Shown piece by piece: positions 18,205 through 26,061 of a DNA stretch of 53,123 bases. Within the stretch, counting starts at the first letter, position 1, and the number at the start of each line of letters is the position of its first letter. Origin of the DNA: Candidatus Poribacteria bacterium. GTDB lineage: Bacteria > Poribacteria > WGA-4E > WGA-3G. The DNA is taken from positions 1 to 53,123 of the forward strand of contig JAPOQK010000058.1 in NCBI GenBank assembly GCA_026710795.1, written 5' to 3'. The notes below the pieces were generated by a model. The model was given only the letters and a program-made list of their open reading frames with translations. It was not told the DNA's origin and searched no databases. A program made the translations under genes and the position numbers.

Positions 18205-19551
18205 CTAATTTTCGTTCTTCGTTTTTGATTCAGTATCTATAGATATGCTTGCAACAAAAGAATTGGCTTTCCCTTTTCCACTAAACGAATTACCGGTTGC
18301 TCCTAACAAGAAGGTTGTGCCTTTATCAAAACGATGTGTGATTCTCCCTATTTTACCGCGTGGAATCCCCGATGCTGCGGCAAGTATCGTCTTCGGCATA
18401 TCTCCGATGGGTAGTTTTCTATCATTTGCAAACAGGACAAATGCACCGAAAGCCTCAGCACTTCCTACTCGGATATCAACTGTGAGGAAACCCCCTGCAC
18501 TAAATGCTGTCGCATCAATCTCAACTACAGTATAATCTTGATAGCCTGCTGTCGGAGTACGGAATATACTCAAAATATCCTGTGAGGTCACTTTATCATT
18601 GAGTACAATGTTTTTTGACTGTGCGGAGAGGAATCTGGAAACATATTCCGTTTGCACTACGTTGAGATCAAATCCGATACCTTGACTCGGTGTCATGGAT
18701 TTTGCCTGCTGAGTTCGTACATTGGGTTTTGAGGTAATATCCAGAACGATCGGCGCGTCAATAATCTCCACAGACATCTCTGATGTGGCATCATAGTTGT
18801 AAGGTTGTTGAAAATGAGATAGTAATTGAGTGCCTATTCCCAACATTGCCATAACGAGCACGACGGTTGAAAGTGCGATTGTCCACGGTATAAACGGTTT
18901 CCCACCAGTAGGAGAATCGGGTTTGATATGTGGGATTTCATTCATGATATTATCAATGAGATTTGATCTGATGTGGAAACCTTCTAATGCCTCTCGAATT
19001 ATGGGTTCTGCTCTCTTTAGGCGGATCCTCGCACGACGAAGGCGACTCTTAACGGTACTTGACGATACACCTAAAAATCGGCTAATTTCTTCACATGTCA
19101 TTTCTCCGAAATAGTGGAGTGTCATGACGGTACGTTCACTTTCCTGCAGCCGTGCAAGCAATTTATGCACCATATCGCGTTGTGCTGCTACGGATGTTTT
19201 CTCCTTCTCTTCAGCAATATAACGAGAATAAGACATCTTTTCTATCAGTTTTTTATCCGTATCATCAAGGGATTCTGTCTGCATCCGTTTTTTTCTTAGC
19301 CAAGCATTGCATTGACGTGCGGCGATTCTATAAAGCCAACCAGAGAAACAACGCGGATCTTCCAAAGTCGCAAGTTTCTGATATACTATCAGGAAAGTAT
19401 CTTGTGTAATCTCTTCTGCGATATGGAAATCACCTACTTTTCGCCACGCGAGTGCGTGAATAGGTTTCTGATATTTTCGTACCAATTCCGCAAAGGCATT
19501 TTGGTTACCATCAAGGATCTTATGAATTAGTTCAACATCGTCGTTTTTCAT
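18205..19551 (-). CDS. Membrane-tethered ECF sigma factor with small exported domain
   Basis: A 448-residue protein from the ATG at 19551. An upstream in-frame TTG at 19563 is an alternative, but the other paralogues begin at MKNDD. Sigma2 and sigma4 (GVSSSTVKSRLRRARI) are followed by IREALEGFHIRSNLIDNI, one membrane helix, and the motif DATSEMSVEIIDAPIV. The remaining 170 residues are not a propeller. The last 120 or so form a beta-rich domain (VEIDATAFSAGGFLTVDI, ITHRFDKGTTFLLGATGNS) that is clearly homologous to the C-terminus of the neighbouring selenoprotein 19951-21603. Unlike its paralogues it has no recognisable ECF-type promoter, and the GGAGA seen before a paralogue's start has become TTGAA. 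Confidence 0.86.
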   Translation of the reverse strand: MKNDDVELIHKILDGNQNAFAELVRKYQKPIHALAWRKVGDFHIAEEITQDTFLIVYQKLATLEDPRCFSGWLYRIAARQCNAWLRKKRMQTESLDDTDKKLIEKMSYSRYIAEEKEKTSVAAQRDMVHKLLARLQESERTVMTLHYFGEMTCEEISRFLGVSSSTVKSRLRRARIRLKRAEPIIREALEGFHIRSNLIDNIMNEIPHIKPDSPTGGKPFIPWTIALSTVVLVMAMLGIGTQLLSHFQQPYNYDATSEMSVEIIDAPIVLDITSKPNVRTQQAKSMTPSQGIGFDLNVVQTEYVSRFLSAQSKNIVLNDKVTSQDILSIFRTPTAGYQDYTVVEIDATAFSAGGFLTVDIRVGSAEAFGAFVLFANDRKLPIGDMPKTILAAASGIPRGKIGRITHRFDKGTTFLLGATGNSFSGKGKANSFVASISIDTESKTKNEN

Positions 19552-19657
19552 CTGGTGTTTCAACTGTAATACTCTGTAATTTTATATCAATGAATAATTC
19601 GTAAACCCTACCCATAGATGTTAACTTAAGAGAAAATTGCTGACTTTTTTTGTGAGA

Positions 19658-19681
19658 GGGCTTTCTAAGCCCGATTTTTTT
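19658..19681 (+). terminator. Terminator-like hairpin of uncertain role
   Basis: GGGCTT and AAGCCC form a 6-bp stem with a 3-nt loop, followed on the plus strand by GATTTTTTT. No plus-strand gene ends here, so it may simply belong to the adjacent repeat block. Confidence 0.3.
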
Positions 19682-19685
19682 CTTG

Positions 19686-19808
19686 TAGGAGCGACCCGGG
19701 GAATGCCTAAACGGCATTCATACCGTTGATTTGCTGGTCGCGACCGGGAGGTCGCTCCTACAGAATGTCAGATGTCGGAGGTCGCTTTGCTCGCTCCGAC
19801 CTACAAGA
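19686..19808. repeat. Composite palindromic interspersed repeat
   Basis: It contains GGAATGCC-TAAAC-GGCATTC (a hairpin), then CCGTTGATTT, GGTCGC units, ACAGAATGTCAGATGTCGG and a TCGGAG...CTCCGA palindrome ending CCGACCTAC. The same modules occur near 140-203, 570-597, 25408-25540, 26031-26061 and 52650-52990 in various orders. The 399-bp spacer 19552-19950 holds nothing else recognisable. Confidence 0.7.
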
Positions 19809-19950
19809 ACTATCAAGCGAATAGGAATGTGCCTTGACTTAGCATTATCCTAAGCAATCCTGAAAATCTTGTAATCCTGAAAATCCTGGTTCAGACAAGA
19901 TTCCCTTAAGTTGACAGTTGGGTGTCGCATAACTCCACCTAACGTACAGA

Positions 19951-21603
19951 CTACTCATCTTTATCTTCGGGTACAGGTTTAACAGAAATATTAGCCATAA
20001 AGCCATTGATTTTTGTCTTCTCACTTGAGTTCCCAATTGCTCCTAACTTAAAGACATGTCCCTTGTCAAAACGATAGTTGATAGTTTTCCTTTCATTCGG
20101 AGGAATATTCTTTGCAGAGGCAAGCACGTTTTCAGGTACAAGTTCCACAGAGGAAGCAAACAGATCAAACGTTCCAGAAAGATCAGCATCCCCAATCCAT
20201 ACTTCAATTGACAACATGCCACCGTCTTTATAAGCAGTCACATCAATCTCTACGATAGTGTATTCCTGTGCACGAAAAACGCTGAGAACCTCTTGCTCCG
20301 GTTTCCCATTGGTGAGAACAATGTTTAGTCCGTTGTCTACAATAGCACCTGATTCAACGAGTGTATCCCAATCAGTTTTGGTAGGTTCCAATATGTCTTC
20401 GTTTAATCCAGGTAGTTTACCATCTATCGATTCCCTAAGAAATAAATGATAACCCTTTGTGCCGTTATACGGAGCACCGCGTTCATTTACTGGTAGTCTA
20501 CCTAACAGTTCAAGTTCTGGAGATAACACCAAAGTATCCGCTGGTGAATGTTTCTTCCACCCCTTCATGATCGCTTGTGCTAACGGATGTGTTTTATCAA
20601 AAGGTCTGAATCCTTGTTGACGCCTGAGTCTAATCAATTGTTTCTTATTAGGTGTACGTTCTAATTCAACATTTGATATCCATGTATTGATAAAGTGTTC
20701 GTTCAAGAATTCGATATTTTTTTCATCGGAGAGGACACCTGCCCTCAGGCTTTTGCCGCTCCCTCAGCACGACTCATCAACTAACGGTCCATCTATGGAG
20801 ATAGCATGAATCGGCTTCTGCTGTGCTTTTGACATCTCCAACACTTGGTCCGGATGAACCCAATTGATTTGTTGCGATTTGTAGAAACGTAGAATCAAAG
20901 CATGTTCCGCTGCTTTTTGGGTAATGGATTCTGTAAACTGGATTTTCTCCAAGATATCTTTCGTTCCTGTTCGAAGTTCCATTTTCGAGCAATAACCCGC
21001 ACCTGCAATACGCATTCCATGGATTTTCTTATTAACATCAAAGTTTACTGTGCCTTCAGGAACGTACATCTCAAAGAAAGTAACTTTCTCATGAATTCGG
21101 TCAATAACCAAGTGTCCGGTAAACTGTGAAGGTGTGAACCACCCATCTTTCAGAACGAACTCGGCATGGATACGAAACACGATGTCTGCGTATTTATCAT
21201 TGTAAGCACGCAGGCATGCCCATAAACCGAGAGAATCACCTGCATTGATGTGCAAGAACATACTTGGATTCGGATGCAGTTGCTTAAGTAAGGTGAGTAC
21301 ACCTGTCTGATTTACTATCCAAAGTTCACCAATGGAAACCGGTTTGTTAGGTAGGAAAGATTCGAAAACTGATGCTGGATACTTTTTCTCAGGTTCTGCA
21401 GCTCGTAGATTTATCAAGGTATCCCAATCTTTGAAGTTTTTGGATACAACACCTCCTATTGGGGCAATATTCCCAGTAACTGATACTTCCAATGAATCAT
21501 CAAGTTTTAGTGTTATTTCGTTTTTTGTTACTGTGTGGTCATCGGCATGAAGTTGTCCACCTATCACTAAAAGAATGAGGAAACTTATGCTTAATATTTT
21601 CAT
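19951..21603 (-). CDS. Exported thioredoxin-like selenoprotein (Sec at UGA 20764-20766)
   Basis: One 550-residue protein if the in-frame UGA at 20764-20766 is read as selenocysteine; otherwise it looks like two adjacent orphan genes. Residues 1-20 are a signal peptide (ending QLHA). Residues 21-250 are not recognised. Residues 255-380 look thioredoxin-like: a beta strand (HAISIDGPL), the redox pair Cys279-Sec280 in DESCUGSGKSLR, then VLSDEKNIEFLNEHFINTWI and LVLSPELELLGRLP. Residues 425-545 form a domain shared with the sigma factor 18205-19551. The downstream part has no SD-preceded start. AGGAG precedes the ATG, and an ECF-type promoter lies at 21723-21751. The substrate is unknown; a periplasmic thiol-redox role is inferred. 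Confidence 0.82.
20728..20766 (-). promoter_or_regulatory. Bacterial SECIS-like hairpin after the UGA
   Basis: Directly after the UGA the RNA can fold GAGGGC (20746-20741) with GUCCUC (20736-20731), six pairs including one G-U, closing an AGGU loop at 20740-20737. The loop begins 24 nt after the UGA and carries a G at its second position. Both fit the known bacterial SECIS pattern, a short stem with a loop about 16-37 nt downstream and an early loop G. Confidence 0.75.
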
Positions 21604-21722
21604 TCTCTATCTCCTAATTTTGTTTAATTTATGGCAATATTTTAGAGTGATAATAGTTTGGATAGGTAAAACCTATACATATAATAACAGAAATTATCCA
21701 AACATTCGTAAATTGATATATA

Positions 21723-21751
21723 GTGACGCGGGTAAAAGGTCAAACGGTTGC
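21723..21751 (-). promoter_or_regulatory. ECF-type promoter of the selenoprotein gene
   Basis: Coding strand: GCAACC, then GTTTG, a 17-bp spacer and CGTCAC, about 120 bp before the start codon. It is the only one of the six sites that does not precede a sigma factor gene, so it links the selenoprotein to the same regulon. Confidence 0.75.
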
Positions 21752-21841
21752 CTAAATTTCTATAAATTGGAGGATTCAGACGCTAAAATACGAAAAAGAT
21801 CCATTTATCATGTAATTGAAAAATGGAAATAACAATGCAAC

Positions 21842-21870
21842 TTGACAAAATAGATGTTTATGAATAGTAT
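21842..21870 (+). promoter_or_regulatory. Probable sigma70 promoter of the GH32 gene
   Basis: TTGACA at 21842 is followed after 17 bp by TAGTAT at 21865, overlapping a TATAAT at 21868-21873 that would give a 20-bp spacer. The start codon is 70 bp downstream. The rest of 21604-21940 holds only the divergent ECF-type promoter. Confidence 0.5.
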
Positions 21871-21940
21871 AATTCACAACATTCAAAGAATAAACCAAGT
21901 TGTCTTTCTTCTATAATCTTCAAACAAAAAGGATTAGATT

Positions 21941-23287
21941 ATGATTCAAACGGCTTACAAGGAAACATACCGTCCTCAGTTCCATTTCACACCAAAAACC
22001 AACTGGACAAATGACCCGAATGGACTGATTTTTTACAAAGGAGAATATCACCTCTTCTTTCAACACAACCCTTTCGGCATAAACTGGGGGAATATGACTT
22101 GGGGGCATGCTGTCAGTCCCGATCTCGTTCACTGGAAACAACTGCCACATGCTATCCATCCCGATGAACTCGGTACGATTTTCTCAGGTTCCGGTGTTGT
22201 GGATTACAACAATACTGCCGGTTTCCAAACAGGAGACGAGGCAGTCCTCGTGGTGTTCTATACATCTGCTGGCAGCCACGCTCCGGAGAAAGTGCCATTC
22301 ACACAGAGCATCGCTTATAGTAATGACCGTGGACGTAGTTGGACAAAATATGAAGGTAATCCTGTCATTGAACACATCGTTGCAAGCAACCGCGACCCAA
22401 AGGTGATTTGGCATGAACCTACACAAAAATGGGTGATGACACTTTTTCTCGACGGAAATGATTTTACCTTCTTCAGTTCAACAAACCTAAAGGAGTGGGA
22501 ACGACTCTCTGATATTAAGATACCAGATGGAGAATGTCCAGATCTCTTTGAACTTCCTATTGATGGCGACCCTGAGAATACCAAATGGGTGTTTTGGGGT
22601 GCTGGCGGTAAATATTATGTCGGTGATTTTGATGGTACTAACTTCATCCAAGACGGTGAATCACAACGCGCAGACTACGGTAAAAACTTTTATGCTGCCC
22701 AAACTTGGAGCGATATACCGGATTCCGATGGTCGTCGTATTCAAATCGCATGGATGAACGGTAGTAACCCTCCTGAGATGCCTTTTAATCAACAGATGAG
22801 TTTCCCTTGTGTGTTGACGCTTCGGACAACAGATGAAGGCATCCGTCTGTACCGTGAACCGGTTGCTGAAATAGAAAATATCCACGACTATACGCACGCT
22901 TGGAGCAACGTAACGCTTAATCCTGAAGAAAACCTGCTCGCAGGATTGACAGGTGAACTATTTGATATCCGTGCAGAGATTGAACTCAACGATGCTACTG
23001 CTGTTGGCTTCAATATTCGTGGTCAAGATGTCCGATACGATGTGGCTGAAAAGCAGTTGTCGTTCCTTGAAAGAAGTGGTCCTCTTACACCACAAGATGG
23101 TAAAATCCAATTACAGATTTTAGTCGACCGTATCTCTATTGAAGCGTTTGGTAATGCAGGTGCACTCTCTATGACATCCTATTTCCTACCAGACTTGGAA
23201 AATGCAGATATTGGAATTTATGCTGAAGGCGGTTCAGCAACACTCACATCCTTGAAAGTGCATGAACTAAAATCGTCGTGGGTATAA
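21941..23287 (+). CDS. Glycoside hydrolase family 32 (fructan or sucrose hydrolase)
   Basis: A 448-residue GH32 enzyme that would release fructose from sucrose, inulin or levan by a retaining mechanism. The three family motifs are present: NWTNDPNG with nucleophile Asp25, RDP at 151-153 with the transition-state Asp152, and GECPDLF with acid/base Glu198. The N-terminal five-blade propeller is followed from about residue 310 by the usual beta-sandwich (AEIELNDATAVGFNIR, ending DIGIYAEGGSATLTSLKVHE). No signal peptide is visible, so a cytoplasmic location is likely and points to short imported substrates. AAGGA precedes the ATG. No transporter is adjacent. Whether it is an invertase or a levanase/inulinase cannot be told from sequence. 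Confidence 0.92.
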   Translation: MIQTAYKETYRPQFHFTPKTNWTNDPNGLIFYKGEYHLFFQHNPFGINWGNMTWGHAVSPDLVHWKQLPHAIHPDELGTIFSGSGVVDYNNTAGFQTGDEAVLVVFYTSAGSHAPEKVPFTQSIAYSNDRGRSWTKYEGNPVIEHIVASNRDPKVIWHEPTQKWVMTLFLDGNDFTFFSSTNLKEWERLSDIKIPDGECPDLFELPIDGDPENTKWVFWGAGGKYYVGDFDGTNFIQDGESQRADYGKNFYAAQTWSDIPDSDGRRIQIAWMNGSNPPEMPFNQQMSFPCVLTLRTTDEGIRLYREPVAEIENIHDYTHAWSNVTLNPEENLLAGLTGELFDIRAEIELNDATAVGFNIRGQDVRYDVAEKQLSFLERSGPLTPQDGKIQLQILVDRISIEAFGNAGALSMTSYFLPDLENADIGIYAEGGSATLTSLKVHELKSSWV

Positions 23288-23312
23288 TATAGTATCAATA
23301 CAGATAAATACT

Positions 23313-23723
23313 TTAAGAATAAAGCGTCGCTGTTAGGTTTCGTCTGCCACCCTGATTGCGGAATTCGCACAGATAGATTCCTTGCCATATACCTAAATTT
23401 AGGTTATGGTTCGTAATTGGGATGGACACGGCAAAGCCAACAAGCGACGCTTTGATATGTGCAGGCATATCGTCATCACCTTCAATAGTGTGCTTATAGA
23501 AAGGTTCACGTTCCTTCACGAGACGGTCGAAACTGTTGGCAAAATCTTCACGCACCGTCGGATCATCATTTTCATTGATAGTTATACCTGCCGAAGTGTG
23601 CTTAATAAAGAGATGTAAGATACCCGTTTCCGGTAGTTCCTCAATGGACTTAACAATTTCATCTGTGATGAGATGAAACCCGCGAGGGTATTCGGATAAG
23701 GTTATTTCTATTTGTTGTATCAT
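23313..23723 (-). CDS. YjbQ / UPF0047 family protein
   Basis: A 136-residue single-domain protein of the YjbQ family. The conserved patterns LFIKHTSAGITINENDDP and HTIEGDDDMPAHIKASLVG, with a metal-binding histidine set, are present, as is the C-terminal GxWQGIYLCEFR. Length is normal for the family. Members have been reported to complement thiamin-phosphate synthase mutants, but the physiological reaction is unsettled. AGGAA precedes the ATG. It converges with the GH32 gene and probably forms its own unit. Confidence 0.9.
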   Translation of the reverse strand: MIQQIEITLSEYPRGFHLITDEIVKSIEELPETGILHLFIKHTSAGITINENDDPTVREDFANSFDRLVKEREPFYKHTIEGDDDMPAHIKASLVGFAVSIPITNHNLNLGIWQGIYLCEFRNQGGRRNLTATLYS

Positions 23724-23871
23724 ATTGTTCCTATGTCTTGATAGTTTCTTGCTATGATACCATATTTTTTTGATATTTCAAGTGAAATTGGTAATTCTAA
23801 AGACCTAATTATTGAGATATACAATTCAATAGGGTACACCAAACATACAAAGTATCTTATAAAGACTGGCG

Positions 23872-24663
23872 TTATTCTGATTCTGGGGTTGTTAGGTCAC
23901 CACTCAAGATTGTGGGACACCAGAATTTCTCAATGTATTCAATGATTAACCGCGTTCCTTCCTCATGGCTAACGTAAGGTGGTTTGAACGGGTTATACAT
24001 TGCGTCCGTTAGGTCGCGTGCTAAAACGGCATTGAACCCCCATTTAACCATCTGCTTAATCGCAAATGAACGACCCAGCACACACATGTTCGTATGAACT
24101 CCCATAAATATAAGGTTCTGAATACCTTTGTGCGAAAGCAGATTGTAGACTTCCTGTCCGTTATCACTGATGGAATCTGCGTCATCTATTTCTATCACGG
24201 GATGTTGACGGTGCCACGCTTTGTAGCTTTCAGCCTCCCCTGTGTCAGAGCCACCATCGGACGCATCAACTGGTTGAGGTGGATCGGGCATATCGCGTTC
24301 TGGTGGAGGTTCAGCCTGCGGATAATCAGACATGCTGGTACGCGCTGGATGGTCTTTGTAGAAATCTATTGTGTCGGAAGGGGCATGGATTATCTGGACA
24401 CCGCGTTGCCTTGCGCGCTGCAGAACGATATTCATTCTCGGTGCCATAATGTTGACGCGTTCGGTTGCACCCCATGACCAGTGTTTATTCCACATGTCAA
24501 CGACAATAATTGCTGTTTCATTAGCCAGCCAGTTTGACTCTTCTTCAATAATACGCCATCCGTTTCTTCCGGCAGTGCGTGGTTCCTGCCTGCGTATAGA
24601 AAGGGAAAGCGTCTCTGCATCAGAGGTAGTGGAAAAAGTGTTCCGTGCTATATCAAAGATCAT
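23872..24663 (-). CDS. Isochorismatase-like cysteine hydrolase
   Basis: A 263-residue alpha/beta protein of the isochorismatase/nicotinamidase superfamily. The first catalytic Asp is in AIIVVDMWNKHW (Asp56), with the nucleophile Cys194 in FMGVHTNMCVLGRSFA. The region 100-155 carries an insertion with many prolines (YPQAEPPPERDMPDPPQP) before the second half of the domain. The late HEEGTRLIIEYIEKFWCPTI is typical of a subgroup annotated only as cysteine hydrolases. AGGAGG lies ten bases before the ATG. The substrate, probably an amide such as a carbamoyl or nicotinamide compound, is not determinable. Confidence 0.85.
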   Translation of the reverse strand: MIFDIARNTFSTTSDAETLSLSIRRQEPRTAGRNGWRIIEEESNWLANETAIIVVDMWNKHWSWGATERVNIMAPRMNIVLQRARQRGVQIIHAPSDTIDFYKDHPARTSMSDYPQAEPPPERDMPDPPQPVDASDGGSDTGEAESYKAWHRQHPVIEIDDADSISDNGQEVYNLLSHKGIQNLIFMGVHTNMCVLGRSFAIKQMVKWGFNAVLARDLTDAMYNPFKPPYVSHEEGTRLIIEYIEKFWCPTILSGDLTTPESE

Positions 24664-24765
24664 AGATTAAGATCCTCCTAATGGAGTGTTTGGTAGTCCC
24701 ATTCTTTTGATAACGAAATCATTCACATTGTAGTGGTCAGTCACTATTTTACTTAATTGGGTAGA

Positions 24766-25236
24766 TTAATGTTGCACATCTTTTCGCAAGACATAAGCAT
24801 CGCCACCGTTCGGATAATATCGTTTGCGTATACCGTATACTTCGAACCCGAAATGTTTGTAGAGTTTTCGGGCTGCTATGTTTTTAACAGCAACCTCAAG
24901 AAATATCTCGTTTACTTCGTTCTGCTGGACGATATCTAAAGCCGAGGCAAGTAGATATTTTGCTACACCACGACGTCTATATTCAGAGCTAACGGCAATA
25001 TTCATTATATGTGCTTCACCGCAATTGATATAGAAGACTATATATCCGATCACTTCGTTGTTTAGTCGTGTGACATATAAATGCGTATGTTTTTTTCGTG
25101 GATGAAGTGATTTCCTAAAAAACGAAATGTGCCACGGATCGGGGAAAGCTTCATTTTCTATTGCCATTACTTGTTGTAAGTCATCATATTGCATGCGTTC
25201 AAATAGTAATTCTGGAAACGGTTTCGTTGGTGTCAT
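24766..25236 (-). CDS. rimI: Ribosomal-protein-alanine N-acetyltransferase RimI
   Basis: A 156-residue GNAT acetyltransferase. The acetyl-CoA loop is SSEYRRRGVAKYLL, and the C-terminal NIAARKLYKHFGFEVYGIRKRYYPNGGDAYVL is the RimI signature, including the tyrosine pair expected near the active site. In other bacteria RimI acetylates the N-terminal alanine of ribosomal protein S18. There is no Shine-Dalgarno sequence. A promoter with its -10 box only seven bases before the ATG suggests a leaderless mRNA. Confidence 0.85.
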   Translation of the reverse strand: MTPTKPFPELLFERMQYDDLQQVMAIENEAFPDPWHISFFRKSLHPRKKHTHLYVTRLNNEVIGYIVFYINCGEAHIMNIAVSSEYRRRGVAKYLLASALDIVQQNEVNEIFLEVAVKNIAARKLYKHFGFEVYGIRKRYYPNGGDAYVLRKDVQH

Positions 25237-25243
25237 TTGTGGA

Positions 25244-25273
25244 ATTTTAGCACAATGGCAGACGTGATGTCAA
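25244..25273 (-). promoter_or_regulatory. Sigma70 promoter giving a leaderless rimI transcript
   Basis: Coding strand: TTGACA, an 18-bp spacer and TAAAAT, then TCCACAA and the ATG. The expected transcription start falls on or next to the A of the start codon. Confidence 0.6.
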
Positions 25274-25404
25274 GTTCGTCAAGGTCATTGCAAGGGTTAT
25301 TTAGTTTTAAGAATTCTTTGTTATTGAAGTTTACTTAAAGTTAGGACTTTGAATTGGAATGGATAGATGTTTAATGGATTCACCGTTTATTGTATGAACC
25401 AGTC

Positions 25405-25560
25405 TTCGTAGGTCGGAGTGAGCACAGCGAAGTCCGACATCTTATATTCTGTAGGAGCACCCCGGGGAATGCCTAAATGGCATTCATACCCGGGGAACGC
25501 CTACAGGCGTTCATACCGTTGATTTCTTGATTTCCCGGTCGAGATTTCTTATCCTGGTTC
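25405..25560. repeat. Composite palindromic repeat with two covarying hairpins
   Basis: A GTCGGA...TCCGAC palindrome (25412-25438) is followed by two hairpins in tandem: GAATGCC-TAAAT-GGCATTC (25467-25485) and GAACGCC-TACA-GGCGTTC (25495-25512). Both arms of the second carry matching changes. The module then ends with CATACCGTTGATTTCTTGATT, also seen near 52695. Confidence 0.75.
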
Positions 25561-25628
25561 AGACAAACACAATTTAATATACCTATAAAATACCAATATA
25601 TATCCAATAAAACATTTCACTTTTTAAT

Positions 25629-25657
25629 TTGACACATACAAAAAGATACTATATAAT
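25629..25657 (+). promoter_or_regulatory. Perfect-consensus sigma70 promoter without an obvious gene
   Basis: TTGACA (25629-25634), a spacer of exactly 17 bp and TATAAT (25652-25657). The nearest plus-strand gene begins at 26313, about 650 bp away across repeats. The promoter may drive a small RNA or a very long leader. Confidence 0.65.
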
Positions 25658-25897
25658 TAACGCATGTTTAGAATATAAGATTATATCGGTGACACGCGTT
25701 GAGATACGTTAGAAGGAGATATAAACACAAATTCACCTATTGTGTAATGTTTGGTTTTGTGTCTAAGGGACTGTATATGGATTTTCTAAGTTTCATGTCT
25801 TACAAATTGTGAAGGTAGGTCAAGAAAAGAAAAAGAGCAAAAAGGAGCTCCAAAAAAAAAAAGCGAAATTCGCGTCACATTCCTTATCCTGACTGGA

Positions 25898-25931
25898 TGC
25901 AAAACGTCACAGTGACGTGCAAAAGGTCACA
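25898..25931. promoter_or_regulatory. Operator-like palindrome and 20-bp-spaced direct repeats
   Basis: TGCAAAACGTCACA (25898) and TGCAAAAGGTCACA (25918) are direct repeats 20 bp apart, close to two helical turns. The first overlaps a perfect odd palindrome ACGTCAC-A-GTGACGT (25904-25918). A further CGCGTCACAT lies at 25871. No regulator is encoded nearby. Confidence 0.45.
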
Positions 25932-26030
25932 ATTTTTAGCACATATAGATAAACAATGTAACGCTAAATTAACAGGCATAGGTTTCGCTTCTCTCTATCC
26001 GATCTCACTTGCGAAGTATGACAGGACACG

Positions 26031-26061
26031 CGTAAGTCGGAGCGAGCTTGCGACCTCCGAC
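26031..26061. repeat. Short palindromic repeat unit
   Basis: GTCGGAG-CGAGCTTGCGAC-CTCCGAC, a 7-bp stem. It belongs to the same family as the palindromes near 171-203, 19773-19803, 25412-25438 and 52939-52968. Confidence 0.7.

Noticed and set aside
19658..19681. Terminator for the selenoprotein gene.
   Set aside because: Its T-run lies on the plus strand, the wrong side for a minus-strand gene.
20764..20766. The UGA as an ordinary stop, or a general reassignment of UGA.
   Set aside because: Genes such as 27345-28079, 28076-29203 and 46611-50546 end at UGA where homology ends, so UGA is a normal stop; recoding is supported only where a SECIS-like hairpin follows.
25709..25721. Strong SD-like AGAAGGAGATATA as the start of a small gene.
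   Set aside because: No ATG, GTG or TTG follows at a workable distance; the 21-codon frame from 25748 is too far away.
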